Of a DNA stretch of 64,000 bases, positions 33,057 to 44,405 are shown piece by piece. Within the stretch, counting starts at the first letter, position 1. Every line of letters starts with the position of its first letter. The notes below the pieces were generated by a model that saw only the letters and a program-made list of their open reading frames with translations, ran no database searches and was not told the origin of the DNA. The stretch lies in the NCBI GenBank assembly GCA_023053575.1, contig JAKZAP010000004.1, positions 3,577,572 through 3,641,571 on the forward strand, written 5' to 3'. A program made the translations under genes and the position numbers. The stretch is from Branchinecta lynchi (lineage: Eukaryota; Arthropoda; Branchiopoda; Anostraca; Branchinectidae).

Positions 33057-33729
33057 GCCCTATTCAAATGTTGTCCGCCTTTGAAAACTCGTATTGGTTT
33101 GTACCCGTATTGATCGGATGATAGTGTTTTCATTAGTATCGGTTACGATCTTTGGGTCACTGCACCGTCTTCTGCTTGGGTGTTTTACAACCATACCCCA
33201 TATTCAATTTGTGACCGGCTAGATTTCTGTTAGATGGGTCATTGACCTGTAGTCAACCTTAAGCCAAGCTTGCACTACAGGTTTTGCCGGTTTTGAGTAG
33301 CTGAATATAAGCCAAAAATGTCGTATTGCCGTTAGCCAGGTCTTGTATGTATTTGAACTTCAGCCAAGTTGATATGCGTTTTTATCTGCACCTACCGGTG
33401 TAGCCTACTGCTGGAGTAATTTGTCTCGTGAGAACAGGGATGAAATCGTGCAGTGGACATTCTCGCGAATTTGAAGAAGCGTCGTTTCGCCTTGGTCGAT
33501 TAGTAAAATATCTCTTTGTTTCTTTGTTTTTATTACCGTACGTTTTTCTTCTTGAAATAAAACTGCTCATCTTCACTTGACTTGGGAAAAGTCGGCTCCA
33601 ACTTTGCCCTTCCCCCCCCCCCCCCCCCCAGGATTTTGACGAAATTACGCCCCTGATTTTATTTTGTTTTTGTCGAAGATGAGAAGCGTGGAAAGAAAAA
33701 TATTCTTTGAGCTCAAGCTGACTTTGAAA

Positions 33730-33852
33730 CCAATTCTTAAAGAGTGTACTAGTTAAATAAAGATAAGTATTGAGTGATGTAAAGTGTATTGTAACTTATG
33801 TATTTTGTATGGCCAATTGGCTATTAAATATATTCATTCATTCATTCATGTC
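33730..33852 (+). repeat. LINE 3' end with TTCA-repeat tail
   Basis: TATTTTGTATGGCCAATTGG, CTATTAAATA and then (TTCA)n. A related ATGGCCAGTTGGC end occurs on plus at about 34879-34915 and, inverted, GCCAACTAGCCCTAGCAACC at about 29660. Confidence 0.55.
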
Positions 33853-35074
33853 TGTCATTGGGGGGTGGGGGGGAGATGGATTACAGGTCGGCTTCCATTC
33901 CTAAGGGAAGGAAGTTGTTGGGACGCGGAACCGTTGTTCCGTTTTTTCACTTTAATTTAAATTATTTCAAAGCACAACACTTTTTCTTGGACAATCCTAC
34001 TTTACTATTTCATTTTTTCTTGTTTCCAGTAAATTACCAAGAGCAAATGTTTGCACCGAAAATTTCCGTGTCACTCAGTAAAGAGGTTAATTTTCTAATT
34101 TTGAATGTGTAAGCATTGAGATAAGTTGAAATGGTCGGACTCAGGATTGCAGTTATTTTTTGTTATTGTTAATTCAAAACAGATTCTATTATAATCTGGA
34201 GCGTCACACTGCGCGGAACAGCCTTATCGAAGATGCCGTTTGTACCGAATTGAAACAACAGCTTCAGTTGCATTTTTAGGCCTAACTAGAAATTCAGTCT
34301 AAACTTTCTGTTTCGTACGTTGATTTTTCTGTGTGCTGTTTTTCCTTTGTTTGAATACAAATAAAATATAGGATACAAATGAAAAGATCAGATCAGCTTC
34401 GGCTCAGTAACACTATTCTCATGCGTATTCTTTTTACGGCGCGAAATTGGATGATTGTTGAAACTGCTATTGCTGTCAAGTTTGGATGATTCTGTTTTGG
34501 GTCAAGTCCAATATTGCGTAGTTTTGGCACGTCTTTTTAGAGCACACCTCTCGTAAATCAGCCCCCATTGGCCATTTTGCGGACAATTAGCCTTGCTTAT
34601 TCTCTAAGTGCGCAGGCAGATCAAGTTTCGGTATTCTGCTTACCATTTCTGAATTTAAATATCAATTGTAATTGGACCCAGCTGTTAGCAGGCCGTAATA
34701 ATTTACCGTAAATTTCAAGTTACGTAGAGGGAACGTTATACAAGGGACTTGAACCGTGACAAATAAACCATCTTCACAATATTTTTTAATCCCGTGACAC
34801 GGATATATCTGTTTTTAAAAGCTATTAAGCCATGTTAAGCCTGGGTTTTTATTGTACGTGATTTTTTGTGGTAGTTGCTATGGCCAGTTGGCTTTTTGCA
34901 ATAAATATCATATAATATACAGAACGAGCTCAAATCACAAACAACCTCACTTTATTTCTCATTCTTAACTTTATATCACCTACCGACTTCCTTACTAGAC
35001 TAATACGAACTGCTTAGTGTTCCTGTGGCTGGCTTCTAACCGGCTATTCTAGTGGCTTGCGAATTATGTACCCG

Positions 35075-35145
35075 AAGTCCGTTTCTAGTTCAGTGGTAGT
35101 GCACCCTAAGGCACTGGGTTGAAATTCAGGCCAAGGAGCACCTTT
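35075..35145 (+). repeat. tRNA-derived SINE-like fragment
   Basis: TCTAGTTCAGTGGTAGTGCA resembles an A box and CTGGGTTGAAATTCAGGCC a B box, at tRNA-like spacing. The acceptor stem does not pair, so I do not call a tRNA gene. Confidence 0.4.
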
Positions 35146-35199
35146 GTCGTTCATTTCACTATTTAGAAATGATACCGTAAATCGTGTATAATGACAATT

Positions 35200-35325
35200 A
35201 TTTTTGTAAAAAAAAACCGCCAAATCGCCATAAAAGAATTGTCAAAATATGTCAGGTCAAAAACGTGCAGATTTTTGTAAAAAAAAAAACCCGCCAAATC
35301 GCCATAAAAGAATTGTCAAAAGCCT
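35200..35325. repeat. Two-copy duplication in MAT intron 3
   Basis: CCGCCAAATCGCCATAAAAG and AATTGTCAAAA occur at about 35217 and 35290, each preceded by TTTTTGTAAAAAAAAA. TATGTCAGGTCAAAAACGTG occurs at 35247 and again near 35623. Confidence 0.7.
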
Positions 35326-35724
35326 GCAAAAGTTTATTCTGAGTGTCCTCAGTGCTGTCTTCTACCAATTGTAACATTTCAGATATAGGTTGTGAGTTAT
35401 CAACCTCCCAAAGTCTATTAAACTGCTCAAAAATGAATGGTAGAATGACATGCTGTTCCATTTTTTTAAATTTCTCACCACTTCTTCTGGCGCTTAAAGC
35501 CAGAAGTTTTCAAGCGTTTTTTCTTCTGGTGTTACTGCTAGTAAAAAGCCAGAACACAAAAACACCTGGAAGTTTCTGGTGTTCAACACAAAGCTAAAAC
35601 CAGAAAACACTCAAACGCGGCTTATGTCAGGTCAAAAACGTGCGGATCGTATTGTGTCACTCATTTTCTGTAGGGAACGGAGATCCAGTATTTTGTCATT
35701 TAAGGATAATGCTAGAAGAAAGAT

Positions 35725-35846
35725 AATGCTAGACTTATGTGCGCCCTGCTGTTGAATACTGTTGTCCAAATTGGCACTGCTGACTGCGGTCTGAGTCAAG
35801 AACAAAATGACAGACTAGAAAACGTTCAGAATGAAAGACACGTATA
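35725..35846 (+). pseudogene. LINE reverse transcriptase fragment
   Basis: The plus strand encodes TYVRPAVEYCCPNWHC and, after a frame change, EQNDRLENVQNER. This is the L-R-P-x-x-E-Y-x-x-x-x-W ... L-E-x-V-Q-x-x block of non-LTR elements. Stops and shifts show decay. In intron 3 of MAT. Confidence 0.65.
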
Positions 35847-36252
35847 ATCTTTTGACAACTAAATCCTGCAAACGTTTGTCGGGCAAACACACAAAAGTCG
35901 GGCCTCGGTATTCTCTGCGGCATATCGGGTTCTTTTTATGCATAAGGAATACAGAAGAAATGAAATTTGTATGCTTTTGTCGACTCGTTGGCAGCTCGGG
36001 TTCTTTCTATACGCAAGAAGTAAAATCCGGCAAATATCTGTCGGGCGAAACACAGAAGAAATCGAATTATACATATGTTATGTTTGACATACCGTTTGAT
36101 TATATTACAAAGGTTTTCAAGTCGTTCAGAACGAATTGTATGTATCAACTATATTTTGTTCAAGCTGATAGTCCTATGTTATCATGTTGTAAAACAGATA
36201 TTTAGGAATAAATATAATGATTTATTGACTGACACTCATCCTTTTCTTTCAG

Positions 36253-36396
36253 GGTATTATGTTCGGGTATGCCACTGATGAAACTGAAGAAGCCATGCCG
36301 TTGACAGTCGTCCTTGCCCACAAGCTGAATGAAAAGATATCCGATCTTCGACGAAATGGAACGTTCTGGTGGGCCAGACCCGACACCAAATCCCAG
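36253..36396 (+). CDS. MAT: S-adenosylmethionine synthetase, exon 4
   Basis: This 144-nt phase-0 exon lies between TTTCAG and GTAAGC. It begins [18 protein letters not shown], the second half of the family signature containing the ATP-contacting segment, then [18 protein letters not shown]. Next comes [12 protein letters not shown], where most animal enzymes have LPWLRPD at the same place; the FWWA variant is unusual but keeps the aromatic. Confidence 0.97.
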
Positions 36397-36450
36397 GTAA
36401 GCAACCCCCTCCCGCCCTATCACCCGTGTATTCTGTTGTAAAATTTGGTA

Positions 36451-36672
36451 TTGACCAAACGTTAGCCGATTATCTACGGCCCGTGACGTTTTCATGACGT
36501 AATGAAAGAAATAGGAAAATTCGATTAATTTTGCAGAATATATATTTGTATCCGTATGTATAGAGCCGAGCGCGTTTACACTTATAAACCGTTCTAGGGA
36601 CAATCAGTTCCGTTAGTAAATGGAAAACATGTGACGTCACGACCCGTAGATAATCGGCTAAAATTTAGTCAA
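36451..36672. mobile_element. Inverted-repeat MITE in MAT intron 4
   Basis: Left TTGACCAAACGTTAGCCGAT and right ATCGGCTAAAATTTAGTCAA, each followed inward by TATCTACGG(C/G), form imperfect inverted ends about 39 bp long over 222 bp. No clear target duplication. Confidence 0.6.
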
Positions 36673-37374
36673 CACCGTAAAAAATTTTAAAATTAAAACT
36701 TGGGAAGTATAATTGTGTAAAATATGGGATTCCAGGGGAAACGTAGGGTTTAAATTAATGTAGCTTAGAGGATTAAAACAAGTTAAATATCTGTTTGCAG
36801 TTGTTGTTACTGGTATATCTGGATTTTGAGGATAACGTGCGAATGTTGCTTTTCCTGCATTTCAAAGTTTAACGGTTTTTGCCATTTAGGTATGAAATAG
36901 CATACCGTCAGCAAATAGGAAAGTGATGAGAACGCTCTGATTAAGTAATATTTATATAGTAGTAATGAAGTAATATATATAGTAACATGAATAGGTGAGC
37001 TCAAGGTGACCTGAAGAGGAAGAAATGATTCCCTTCTCTCCTCGTTACCCTATATCCAGCTAAAAACTAAACAACAGAGCTCTAGCCCGCAAAACGTGTC
37101 GTAGAGCAGTCGTGACACCTGAGCAGCCAGTAATACAATCACTTCTTACAAACTTCACCTTTCCATTCATGGAGGTGTCCGTTTAAAAGAAGTCATGTTC
37201 AAACCTCTTTCTGACGCCCTTACCCACCGCCTTACATGCTACGGTTACGCTATCTAAAAATATAGTCTACTACCACCCTCGTCTACCCGAAGGCACAGTG
37301 TACGGTCGATCATCCCGTACAACACTGGTCCCTGGAGTCGGCGGTTCGGACGCGGCAGCAAATGTAAGGCTGTT

Positions 37375-37525
37375 TCAGGTTCTTTAATTTCTAAAACACT
37401 TCGTAACAGTATATTTCTATCACTGGGGGCCGGCATGGATACGAGCTCGTTAGCTCGGCCCCATTTTCAACACTTACCATATGTAATATACATGATTCGT
37501 TCCTCTGTAAATACGCACACAAAAG
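37375..37525. repeat. Dispersed repeat shared with 51398-51545
   Basis: Both copies share TTCAGGTTCTTT, AATATATTT-type sequence, GATACGAGCTCGT(T/C)AGCTCGGCCCC and TCGTTCCTCTGTAAATACGC in the same order and orientation. Confidence 0.65.
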
Positions 37526-39629
37526 TATGAGCAAAATACGGGTTAATTACGTACAATAGTAAAATTGGTAAATATGTAAAGTACCAATTTTACAGGCGTC
37601 CGTAAAATTACGTTAAACTATACTCATTTTACCGTGATCAGTTTTACCGTGTACATCACATCACCCTAACCGTGACAATTCTTCCTTGACCAAAAAAATC
37701 CGCATCTGTGAGAAAACCAAAATGTATGTAATCAAAGACTAGATTTGATCGGCGAAATATTCGTGATATTTTCCCTTCTGAAAAGCTGACAAAAAGGCTC
37801 CCTCGCAAAGTAGCTACTGCGGTTGAAAAGTTGCAGCCAATCAAATGTGCCCACCAGAGGCTTGCAAAGAGTTTTGTCACTTCATTTTTAAAGCTGAGCT
37901 GCTAGTTTAAACTTATAATGTTATTTATGACCATCGTAGCCCTATGTGCGTAGGCCTATTATTATTTATGTGTGTTCATAAGTTGTGTCCATGACTGTAC
38001 CAAACAAATTTGGCGTGAGCCATGATAAGCTTTTGGTGAATAAAAAGATGTATCTATCTGTCTATAACTAATTTGCTCGCCTAAAAAGGTGGGCTTAACA
38101 TTTTACGCTGGATGCTTTTCAAATAAGCAGGATTTCGTGTCGTCTTGCTATGAGCTGATTTAACAGATTTGTCCGAAATAAATGAGCCCGAACCTTGGTC
38201 AGTCGTCGTTATTCAGCGGCATGTCTTGTTGCTATGTTGAAAGATAAAACCATAAACGATATATCGTAAGATATCCGTAGGCCCAGAATCACATTTGGTC
38301 TGCGAAGAACACGCGCTGTCAAGGCGTGGATCAGATAAAAAAAAATGTATATCTGTTCCGTATTTTTTTAACATAGGAAGATCGTTTAATGTGGGTTGGA
38401 GTTAGGGGTGCGCACTGATCAAAGTGGTACACACCAAGAAGCACGTTGGCTGTGAGACGTAGCCTGTAGTCTTGACCGTATACCGTCGGTTTAGATCAAC
38501 CGGGAACGAGACGAACTTACTCGGCCTGTTTTGTGGTCAAGTCAGAGGCATCTATGTGGGAGAGTAAAGTTCACAATTTTCCAGTTGAGCGCTCTTAGCG
38601 GAAGACATACTCTTCGCCAAAACTAGGGTTTCCGATTCTTATGTTACGGTTGTTCTTTTTTGTTATTGAATATGACTTTTAGCTTTTCACAGTTTTCTTT
38701 CGTTTGGCTAAAAACAAGTTTAATCAGAATCTCTTACCGCTCGAGAGTTCGCGTGCTTACAGAACAGACTGGCGGACAGACAAATCTGAGTGTTTTTAGG
38801 TCGTCGCTGTCCTTTAGGATTCCGCAATAGTTATGAATATGAAGTCATTCTTTTTATCAGTGTATTTTTTGGCGAGTTTCTTCACAATTTTAGTTTTAGT
38901 TGTTTTAGATTAATACTCTGTAAAATAAAAAATAAAATTTGGTTTTGTTTGGTTCCTGGTGATTTGGTGTGTGTTTTTGTTTTTGTTCTCCCCGCCGTTC
39001 TTTTTTTCATGTGATCTTGTCTCATGTTTGTTTTGGACGAGTGCTTACGAATGTGTGGTGTGGGGTCGCCCCCTTAGGACAGGCTAAAGCTTTATGGGCT
39101 TGCCCCTGTTCACATATGTACACTGTAATAAAATTATCTCTCTCTCTCTATACAAACCAACATTTACATGCTAAACTACATAAACACACCTTTTGTAAAA
39201 AAAAAAAAAATTCACTATACATTAAAGTTTAACCGAAAAGGGCTAGGATACTACAGTCTAAATAAATTGTGTATCAAATAAACAAAGAAGTGTCTGCAGT
39301 CTGCAGTGCCAAAAACTAGGGCTAGATAGTGATAGTGATAGTGCAGTGATTGTCGCGGGCGAATTGTGGACGGATTCACCATGGGAAAGCGTCCACATTC
39401 CCAACGTCCCTACTGAAGACTACTGTGGACAGAATGAAAATCCCCAATAGGTGTTTTAATAATTCAATGTATTTGAATCTAAGATGTAAAAATAAGTTGC
39501 CTGTTCAGTTAAACTTTAATTTTCACATAATGGCAAGCGCTTGAGATTCATAATGATGCTTACATACTCCTTTTACAGCAGTGTATGATTTGGTCCTTGG
39601 TCTGTTCTCGCCTTAAAAGATACAGAGCC

Positions 39630-39722
39630 CAAACGCTGAAAAAGCATCTGCTCGCTTTTCCGATATCCTGACGACAACAAAAAAGTCAGCAGATGCTTTT
39701 CGGCAGATTTTCGGCTCTTTCT
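39630..39722. repeat. Short foldback with AGCAGATG arms, second copy
   Basis: GAAAAAGCATCTGCT and AGCAGATGCTTTTCGGC face each other across about 40 bp. Flanks GAGCCCAAACGC and TTTTCGGCTCTTT extend the stem. Confidence 0.65.
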
Positions 39723-39734
39723 GGCTTTGACTTG

Positions 39735-40200
39735 ACTTTGACTTGCTTTATTTACTACTAATTACAAAATATACTATATAAACACACAGCCGCCTGGGGA
39801 AGGCTCAAAACACCCTGGTGATGGTCGGCTGCAATCCTCTGATTCTCAACCTATAACAAATTTCATAAAAAAAAAAAAGAAAAAAAAAGGACAAGAACAC
39901 TCTCACTCAATTAACCTTTAATACCAGAATTTAAAAGTTTTACTTTAAATGACCCAATGTGTTCAGCCTCCGAGTGCCAACTAGAATATCATTCCAAATA
40001 GCCGGAGCTAGATACCTAGAAATGCGTGTTCTTTTTTTTACCTTTAATACTAGAATCTAAAAAAAGAACGAAACACAAGAAAATTAACTCCCCTCTCCCA
40101 ATAAATGTTTTTTAAGTTTTATTTTAAATGACCCAATGTGTTCAGCCTCCCGAATGCCAACTGGGATATTATTCGAAATAACCGGAGCTTCAGTTGTTCT
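39735..40200 (-). pseudogene. LINE 3' ends, two partial copies
   Basis: The minus strand encodes RISRYLAPAIWNDILVGTRR, a W-N-containing C-terminus, near 39.95-40.02 kb. The flanking CCCAATGTGTTCAGCCTCC recurs at about 40130, so a second partial copy lies in tandem. The tail TGACTTTGACTTGCTTTATT starts near 39738. Confidence 0.55.
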
Positions 40201-40297
40201 TCTCGGAGCTTCAGTTGTTGTTGTTGTTTTTTTATTTTTTCGTTTTTAAATCACGATAGATGACATCCCTAGTGTTGTCTTGAAACTGCGCATCATT

Positions 40298-40714
40298 AGT
40301 TGCGTTTTTGCTGATACCATGGTATCTGATACCACGGTCTAAAGTCGTTTTGCAGTTATCGTGGTATCTGATACCACGGTCAAAAGGCGTGTTTACAATT
40401 ATCGTGGTATCTGGCCAGTTATCGTGGTATCAGATATTCAGATACTACGGTCCGACCGTGGTAACTGGTCGTGGTATCTGGAAAGTCATCTCACCTTCAT
40501 CAAATTTTGTCAGATAGGTGAGAAAGAAGTTTAGCACTTAGTGATGTGACTGGATATCAGTTTTTCTTTTGGGATGACTTAGAAAAGTGCAATTTAGGCA
40601 ATAGACGTTTTTGCAGAGCACCGTATATCAGATACCACGATAAATGCAAAAACGACTAATTGCAGATCCAGTTACCGTGGTAACAGATACCATGGTATCA
40701 GCAAAAACGCAACT
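40298..40714. mobile_element. Palindrome-rich MITE family B, copy 3
   Basis: 417 bp with perfect termini AGTTGCGTTTTTGCTGATAC and GTATCAGCAAAAACGCAACT, flanked by ATT on both sides. It lies in intron 4 of MAT and is the best preserved copy. Confidence 0.85.
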
Positions 40715-41313
40715 ATTGTGTTATCAGTACGAAACCTCGGACAGTGTAATTCGTTTTTCCTGATCTATCTTTATCCCTTTTTGTACGTGTAGATTATGAT
40801 GGGTAATAAAATTAACATTAATTTAAAAATAAACATGACAACATTAACCTCGCCACAGAATCAGGCAAATACCAGGAAAGAATGTCTATGCGACGAGCCG
40901 TATGGCTTACTCCGTTATTGAATAAAATAAATAAGTAAGATCCATCCAGTGCAGCATCCTTTTTACTCGGCTTCTCCCCTAAATCGTCAACACTTAGAAT
41001 AGGGTCTTCGAATGAGTACTCCTGAATTAAGTACCGGTTCCAAGATCAACTAGGAGCTTGACTAAGAAACTTAGCGAATTTGAAAAATGTCTTTTTTGTA
41101 TTTTATTTTTCACTCGTCATTTACCAAAGAAAAGGACAGAGTACAAAGGAAAGAAACAAATTTATTTATTATAAACATAAATTTATTATAAATTTTGTGG
41201 CGCGCCCGGATTGAACTCGAGTTGTAATCTGACAACGGCCGTGTTCAATGCATATGTTCAATTATTTGTAATTAATAAATTAATCAAATTAATTAAACTA
41301 ATACCTTCTTTAG

Positions 41314-41532
41314 GTCACCTGCGAGTACTTCTTCGACCAAGGAGCCTGTGTCCCAATCCGAGTTCACACAGTTGTCATATCAGTTCAACATTCCGAAAAG
41401 ATCACCTTGGAGGACCTCCGTGCACAAATTACTGAACATGTAATTAAAACCGTCATCCCAGAGAAATACCTCGACTCGAGAACCGTTTTCCACATCAACC
41501 CCTGTGGCACATTCATTATTGGTGGACCGATG
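41314..41532 (+). CDS. MAT: S-adenosylmethionine synthetase, exon 5
   Basis: This 219-nt phase-0 exon lies between TCTTTAG and GTAAGA. It encodes [39 protein letters not shown] and [19 protein letters not shown], ending GGPM. The terminal Met is where vertebrate enzymes have Gln and bacterial ones Met, so it is an allowed residue in front of GDxGLTGRK. Confidence 0.97.
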
Positions 41533-41751
41533 GTAAGACATATTTTGTTGTTTATTTCTGCGTTTGGTGTTCCGGTTTTTGGTGTTTCCGCGAGCACCTG
41601 ACCCGGTTCGTTTGTCCGCCGTACTACACCAAAAATAAAAAGAAATTAGTTGAGTTTAACACTCGGGCTTCAAATAACTAAGTTTATTTTTTTCAGAGAA
41701 CTTTTGCTTGTAGAGTAATTTTAATCTTCGTGTATTTTTTGTAAAACTTAA

Positions 41752-42080
41752 AGGACCCCTCGCACTATTTATTCTTCAACTTACAGTATTTTAAAATATT
41801 TGAATACTGTAAAACTATGCTGTGCTTTCAACAAATAATTTGGCTGTTTTAAGACTTTTCCAAGACCCGTTGACTTGTAGCGGAAACAATTTGCTCAAAA
41901 GTTTTGTCTGATGGAAAAACTTCTCGCAGACAACCGTTCACAGCGTGATACACATCGAAGGTAGCAAATCACGGCAAGTGAGAAAATCAGCGTTGTACGA
42001 AATTGGAGTCTCCGGGTTTAGAAATACATGGAGTGATTATGGAAGTAGGTTGCATTACTATTGTAGGTAAGACAGGTCCT
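41752..42080. mobile_element. TTAA-flanked MITE family C, copy 3 (complete)
   Basis: 329 bp with ends AGGACC and GGTCCT directly flanked by TTAA on both sides (41748-41751 and 42081-42084). The interior has CAGACAACCGTTCACAGCG and GTACGAAATTGGAGTCTCCG-like blocks shared with two other copies. TTAA targets are used by piggyBac- and Kolobok-type transposases. It sits in intron 5 of MAT. Confidence 0.8.
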
Positions 42081-42261
42081 TTAACACCGGACGTGGTTTG
42101 CAACATTACGTTTAGCACCAAACAACAACACGCTTCCGTGAAGTTATGAAACATGTGTGTCATCGAAACCATACATGATTCTAGGGTTCACTAAGTGTTG
42201 GAACACTTGGAACTTTTCAGCCTGATTGGCGTAATGCCTAACATTCGTCTTGTTCTTCTAG

Positions 42262-42578
42262 GGAGACTCTGGTCTCACCGGCAGAAAGATCATTGTCGAC
42301 ACCTATGGTGGCTGGGGAGCTCACGGAGGTGGCGCCTTCAGTGGCAAAGATTTCACCAAGGTCGATAGATCTGCTGCCTACGCCGCTAGATGGGTCGCCA
42401 AGTCCCTCGTTAAAGGAGGAATCTGCAAGCGCTGTCTTGTCCAAGTGTCGTATGCCATCGGAGTTGCCGAGCCCTTGTCCATTACCATCTTCGACTACGG
42501 AACCAGCGGCAAGAAGCAGAAGGAACTACTTGAAATTGTCAACAAGAACTTTGACTTGAGGCCCGGCAAAATTGTCAA
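42262..42578 (+). CDS. MAT: S-adenosylmethionine synthetase, exon 6
   Basis: The largest coding exon (317 nt, enters in phase 0, leaves in phase 2) lies between TTCTAG and GTAAGT. It contains [20 protein letters not shown], the glycine-rich [10 protein letters not shown] motif that binds the triphosphate, [20 protein letters not shown], and [20 protein letters not shown]. All catalytic-core signatures of the family are intact, so the gene looks functional. Confidence 0.98.
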
Positions 42579-43129
42579 GTAAGTAGATTTATGGTCTGAG
42601 AGATAGAGGTGTAAAACGTATGGAGAGAGTTTTGCCAGAAAACATTTTAGGCAGAAATCATCCGCATATTGGATGCAATTTTGGCAAAATGAGGATCTGT
42701 TCGTCTTCTTTTTTTTTTCACTAAACGTTCAAATTTGTATTTTACTCATAAGAATTTTCCATTTTCCACGCCAGAAGAAAAGAACATTAAACAAATTGGC
42801 CGAAATTTGCCTGCGTTTGAACCTGTAGCAAATGTGACGTAATTTATTTTCCGCAGAAGATTTTGTTTCGTGGGGGGATCATCTCATTGTTCACGGTTCA
42901 GCGAATGGGAACTGCTCCAGCGGTGGTTTTGGAAAAACTGATCAGACCTGAATGCAAAAAATAAAAATTGCCAAGTCCTTTAAAGGGGATCTCGAATGAA
43001 GCCATGACATTTCTGGCCGTTTGAAGTCAAAATAGATCATTATTATAGAACATCTTGGACATAATTTGGATCCTTCGTCGTCAGATCAACAGAATCTCTA
43101 CGATGGCTTGGCATAACATTCAAATCCTC

Positions 43130-43632
43130 GTTGTCAAAATTTTGCTCTTCGGTTGTTCAAGAAGTTTCTAGATCAATCCGTACCGCCTATGGGCGCATCG
43201 TCCCGAACCGGGGGCGCTATAATCATAAAGCTTTGGGAAAATTGTACAGCACCTTCTGCGCTCCTTCTATACTATTTCGTTCTGGTGTCACTCATGTTCT
43301 GCGAAAGAAGGAGATAAAAAAGATGAGATCATGCTATTTTAAATATGCAAAGCACCTGCTCCACTTGTCGAAATTATGCCATAACCATACTTGAACGGAG
43401 AAGTTCAAAATTCAAGATGCAAGTGTTACCCTTTTGGATGTTTCTTCGTCGCTATAAAAAATCATTGACAACAGAACCCAACCAGCGCACGACCTTCTAC
43501 ACTGCTTCCTGGCCGACGATTGAAATTAAGTGTCTTTTTGTGTATGTTTATGTGTTTTAATTATTTTCTTCATTTACTCTGCTTTCTAAAAACGGCGGGT
43601 TATAAATAAATTACTTACTTACTTACTTATAA
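43130..43632 (+). pseudogene. LINE fragment with TTACT-repeat tail
   Basis: The plus strand encodes RSIRTAYGRIVPNRGRYNHK, LYSTFCAPSILFRSG and YFKYAKHLLHLSKLCHN, a stretch typical of the segment after the polymerase domain of non-LTR elements. The frame breaks, then TAAATAAATTACTTACTTAC ends the copy at about 43630. In intron 6 of MAT. Confidence 0.7.
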
Positions 43633-43635
43633 GCA

Positions 43636-43820
43636 TTCCTTCGGCCCAAGCTGACTACGAATCATATTTTACATAGCTGTAAGTTTAGACTTATTCTAGC
43701 TAGCTGTATATCGGTCCGTCTTTGCAAGGGTCATCTTAAGGCTCAAGCTGGAAACGAACGTTTTTTTGGCTAGCTTGAGCCTAAAGATGACTCTTGCCAA
43801 GAATGTCCGAAATATTTCTA
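43636..43820. mobile_element. Family D fragment
   Basis: It opens CATTCCTTCGGCCCAAGCTG, with TCTTTGCAAGGGTCATCTTA and the inverted partner TAAAGATGACTCTTGCCAAG about 60 bp later. It abuts the TTACT-repeat tail of a LINE fragment. Confidence 0.5.
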
Positions 43821-44147
43821 AAACTTTTCACTAAAAATTCCCGTAGAACAGCAACTTTTTTGCCCTCTGGCCCTTGTACACAGATATCTTCAATTGTCCA
43901 GGACATTCACGTTTCTGCCTTTGGCCATTTCTCAGCATTCCATCTAGGAAGAAGATTTTTTAGACCGATTAGTCGCTTTTCTTTTTCTTTTTTTTTAAAT
44001 GTTTATTTTTTGATCTCGTGCATTTACTACATTATATACTGCACTATTTTCCTCTTCTTAAGTGCGCCAATAAAATTTCATCATCATCATCGTGATCACT
44101 CGTTTAGCGCAGTTAAATACGTAAATATTTCAGTTATTGGCTCTTGC

Positions 44148-44405
44148 GAAAATCCTTTCTTGCAGCTGTGGTTTCAGAGAAAGGATGGATTTGCATATCT
44201 CGGTTTGCTTTTGCGATTCCTGTTTACTGATAAGCAGGCATTTTTCATACGCAAATCACAAATGTAATTGCACCGCTTGAATCGCAGTTACTAATATCTT
44301 TCTTGCAATCATGGTTTCAGAGAAAGGATAGATTTGCATATCTCGGTTTGCTTTTGTGATTGCGGTTTACTGATAAGCAGGCATTTTTCATACGCAAAAC
44401 ACAAA
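44148..44405. repeat. Two-copy tandem duplication, about 141 bp
   Basis: CTTTCTTGCA, GTGGTTTCAGAGAAAGGAT, GGATTTGCATATCTCGGTTT and ACTGATAAGCAGGCATTTTT recur in order in both halves with a few changes. Part of the first copy falls in a 157-codon open frame that shows no domain. Confidence 0.8.

Larger units (their letters stand above)
31689..36252. other. MAT intron 3
   Basis: 4.6 kb with the family D foldback, the hAT-type MITE, a poly-C run (33610-33629), LINE 3' ends, a SINE-like head, duplications at 35.2 kb and a LINE fragment. At 35872-36060 a GTCGGGC(A/G)AAACAC-centred segment is imperfectly duplicated. Confidence 0.6.
36397..41313. other. MAT intron 4
   Basis: 4.9 kb. It holds an inverted-repeat MITE at its start, a dispersed repeat (37.4 kb), a LINE-like 3' end with ATCTATCTGTCTAT (about 38040-38066), another ending in (TC)n near 39130-39150, the LINE pair at 39.7-40.2 kb and a family B element. 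No further exon. Confidence 0.6.

Noticed and set aside
35075..35145. tRNA gene
   Set aside because: A- and B-box-like words are present but no acceptor or anticodon stem pairs; more likely a SINE head.
43794..44267. 157-codon plus-strand frame
   Set aside because: Begins in a family D repeat and ends in a tandem duplication; composition is low-complexity and Phe-rich.
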